Source of the DNA: Bufo bufo
Taxonomy: Eukaryota; Chordata; Amphibia; Anura; Bufonidae
NCBI RefSeq assembly: GCF_905171765.1
Contig: NC_053390.1
Location: forward strand, 589,026,471-589,090,470
Reading direction: 5' to 3'
DNA length: 64,000 nt
The position numbers were made by a program, and so were the translations under genes. The notes under the pieces were generated by a model. That model saw only the letters and a program-made list of their open reading frames with translations. It searched no databases and had not been told where the DNA came from. This document shows positions 61,796-64,000 of the stretch, one piece after another (positions within the stretch are counted from its first letter, which is position 1; the number at the start of each line of letters is the position of its first letter).

Positions 61796-62557
61796 AGCCT
61801 GATCAGGCTTAGATATAACACAGCAAGCCGGATGCCTGTGAAGGCGTCCAGTTGCTATGGTAACTATCGAGATTCTGCCACAGCGCAGCGGCCCGATGGG
61901 GGAGGGAGCTCCCTCCCCCAGTTTACCCTTCAAGCATCGGGCTGCTGCCACAGCAGAGCAGCGGCCTGATGCTTAGCCCCTCCATACAGCGGTAAGGAAG
62001 GGGTTAAACGGCCGACATCGGTGCCAGCACAGATGTCGGCCATTTCAAGCATGTGTTAGCTGGACATTACAGCTAACACTCTGCCTGCTGCCATCTTTAA
62101 AGGGGGGGTGGGGAGTGCTGCGCGCTCTGCATCTTGAAAGGAAGGGGGTGTCGTGTGCGGGGGGCATTAACCCTTCAAGCATCGGGCCGCTGCCAGGGCA
62201 GAGCAACAGCCCAATTGTTAGCCCCTTCCAGACAGTGGTCCCTAAGGATCGCGGCATGGAAGGGGTTAAACGGCCGACATTGGTGCCAGCACGGTTGTCG
62301 GACGTTTCAAGCAGAGTGTTAGCTGGACATTACAGCTAACACTCTGCCCGCTGCCATCCTGAAAGGGGAAAGGGGGGGTGCTGCGCAGTCAGGCTGCAGG
62401 AAAACCTGTGTGTAGCGCTGTATCCGTGTGGAGTGCTGTGTCCTGATTGGATGCCGCGCATGCGCAGTGCAAAACTGGTGACACACACACGGACACAGTG
62501 CACTCACACAGGGATTTTATTATATTAGATCATATCTAAGCATTCCAAAAGTCTGTT
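61796..62557. repeat. ~245-bp tandem duplication
   Basis: Two units start ACCCTTCAAGCATCGGGC at 61925 and 62170 and share GGGGTTAAACGGCCGACAT, GTTAGCTGGACATTACAGCT and AACACTCTGCC. The second has a 20-bp segment (CCTAAGGATCGCGGC region) not in the first. AGCTGGACATTACAGCT is nearly self-complementary. The tail 62400-62557 is unassigned. Confidence 0.75.
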
Positions 62558-63109
62558 TTAGTGATGACCGAGCATGCTCGGCCAAATACCTGTTCGGCTC
62601 GAGCATCGCTATGCTCGGCACATGGCGGTGCTCGGCTGAGTACAACATGTGCTCGAGCGCCATGCTCGAGTCTCCTTCCCGCACGCTTTGCGGCTGCTAA
62701 GCAGTGAATAAACGTGCAGGTAAGTACTGCCATCACTGTAATGCCAGTAGCGATGTTGGCTACTGGCATTACAGTGATTGGCTGGCCGAAACGCGTCATT
62801 GGGTATATAGCACCCGATCACGCGGGTTCAGCTCATTGCGAGTCAGGGAGTGCTGCGCTTTGGAAGGGACAGATAGTGTAAGAAGATTGTGATTGCAATA
62901 TATTCAAGTGAATAACGTTTCGAAGAGCCAAAAGTCCTTTTAAGGACTATTGTGTATGGTGGCAGCAATTTAATTGTGCAAAGTAGTACTCAATTTTTTT
63001 TTATACTTTGCAAAATAGCGATTCTTTTGCTATATAGAAGGTGTCTGCAGTGACTTGTGACATCTGTGCAGCAGTACCTTCTGTGTGTCAGGGGCAGAGA
63101 TAGGAAGAA
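62558..63109 (+). other. 5' leader of an unidentified mobile element
   Basis: Begins with clustered inverted motifs (GAGCATGCTCGG, GCTCGAGCATCG, ATGCTCGGC). A perfect 20-bp-arm hairpin lies at 62732-62778 (ATCACTGTAATGCCAGTAGC, 7-base loop, and its inverse). The palindrome AGTCCTTTTAAGGACT is at 62933-62948. These are followed by a tandem repeat and then a reading frame at 63946, which is the layout of the 5' part of a transposon. Confidence 0.5.
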
Positions 63110-63775
63110 TATTAGTGAAAACAATATTTTTTTTCCCATAATCTATCCACATTTTTGCTGTCAATGGTGTAATCCGTGAATTGCGTGATCTGTGCTTCAA
63201 CACCTTGTGTGGTTGTCAGGCTCAGATATAGGGAAAAAATGATAATACAGAAAACACAATTTTTTTCCCATAATCTATCCACATTATTGCTGTCAACAGT
63301 GTAATCCGTGAATTGTGTTATCTGCGCTTCAATAACTTGTGTGGTTATCAGGCCCAGATATATGGAAAAAATTATAATACAGAAAACACAATTTTTTTTC
63401 AAATAATCTATCCACATTTTTGCTGTCAACGGTGTAATCCGTGAATTGTGTGATCTGCGTTTCAATACCTTGTGTGGTTGTCAGGCCCAGATATAGGGAA
63501 AAAATTATAATACAGAAAACACAATTTTTTTCCCATAATCTATCCACATTTTTGCTGTCAACTGTGTAATCCGTGAATTGCGTGATCTGTGCTTCAACAC
63601 CGTGTGTGGTTGTCAGGCCCAGATATAGGGAAAAAATTATAATACAGAAAACCTTATTTTTTTCCCTATAATCTATCCACATTTTTGCTGTCAACGGTGT
63701 AATCCGTGAATTGCTTGATCTGTGCTTCAACACCTTGTGTGGTTGTCAGGCCCAGATATAGTGAAAAATATAAAT
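63110..63775. repeat. ~132-bp tandem repeat, five units
   Basis: ATAATCTATCCACATTTTTG recurs at 63139, 63270, 63403, 63535 and 63668 (periods 131-133), with GTGTAATCCGTGAATTG and GGTTGTCAGGCCCAGATATA in each. Because 132 is a multiple of three, the minus strand gives a repeating peptide frame (TDYTVDSKNVDRLWEKNCVF); this is a by-product of the period. Confidence 0.93.
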
Positions 63776-63945
63776 ATAAACTACATCAGAAAACAGTGTC
63801 TGTACTGCAGATTCCAATAATCTGGGCCTAAAATAGTGTCCATATTCTGTGGTGTTCTGTGACATATACTGTCCTGCATCCGAAAACTGTGTCTTTAGTG
63901 TACAGTAAAAAAGTTTGAGCCACATCTAGTGACAAAACAATTAAT

Positions 63946-64000
63946 ATGAAGAAGGCGAGCACTAAGGGACGGGGAAGTGGGCGTGATGCTGATGGTGCAC
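63946..64000 (+). CDS. Start of an unidentified reading frame, cut by window end
   Basis: An ATG at 63946 opens a frame reading MKKASTKGRGSGRDADGA to the window edge. The basic, glycine-rich start after a non-coding leader and tandem repeats looks like the first exon of a transposon protein. Only 18 codons are visible, so no function can be given, and a chance frame is possible. Confidence 0.35.
   Translation, partial: MKKASTKGRGSGRDADGA

Noticed and set aside
63112..63733. Repeating frames of 117-134 residues on the minus strand
   Set aside because: The repeat period is near 132, a multiple of three, so one phase stays open by chance.
1..64000. Bacterial, plasmid or phage origin
   Set aside because: All coding sequence belongs to eukaryotic transposable elements, with LINE target duplications, TA and TTAA sites; there are no operons or ribosome binding sites.
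1..64000. tRNA or rRNA genes
   Set aside because: No cloverleaf with A and B boxes and no rRNA core sequence was noticed on either strand by eye; a tRNA search program would be decisive.

Overview
This window is vertebrate nuclear DNA made almost wholly of transposable elements. No host protein-coding gene, rRNA or tRNA is recognisable. The mix of element types points to an amphibian, most likely a frog or toad: a near-intact DIRS element with a tyrosine recombinase, a chromodomain Gypsy, a Penelope-like element with a GIY-YIG endonuclease, L1 and CR1-group LINEs, piggyBac-like TTAA elements, four Tc1/mariner elements and many foldback MITEs. The organism call is inference from family content, not from a marker gene.

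Layout. 1-2002: minisatellite, a small MITE and a TTAA-ended element full of internal inverted repeats. 2003-4098: a half copy of a foldback family, unassigned DNA and an LTR-like fragment. 4099-9673: a young Gypsy element (Gypsy-A, minus strand) with matching LTRs, an open pol frame and a large internal deletion. 9965-11309: a TIR element carrying an inverted pair of minisatellites and a ~375-bp palindrome. 12997-15847: two Tc1/mariner elements (DD36E and DD35E), both with damaged transposases. 17077-19606: a hairpin MITE whose loop holds 4.3 tandem copies of a 562-bp unit. 19795-27474: a ~6.1-kb L1 with target-site duplications; a DD37E Tc1-like element with an intact 338-aa transposase (22329-23891) sits inside its ORF2. 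27475-38183: minisatellite, then a nest of TTAA (piggyBac-like) elements with a broken piggyBac transposase and at least three younger insertions. 38712-51099: a chromodomain Gypsy (Gypsy-B, minus strand, CTGAT target duplication) opened by a Penelope-like element, which is itself opened by a DD34E Tc1 element, and separately opened by a CR1-group LINE. 51419-56794: a near-intact DIRS element with inverted terminal repeats and an internal complementary region. 56795-64000: MITEs, including an 885-bp TTAA-flanked palindrome and a run of three abutting MITEs, then the 5' part of an unidentified element whose reading frame starts at 63946 and leaves the window.

The genes do not form a pathway; each serves the mobility of its own element. 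Relative ages can be read from the nesting: Gypsy-B is older than its Penelope and CR1 insertions, Penelope is older than its DD34E insertion, and the L1 is older than its DD37E insertion. The best candidates for still being able to act, in cis or in trans, are the DD37E transposase, the DIRS gag and tyrosine recombinase, the L1 ORF1 protein and the Gypsy-A integrase region.
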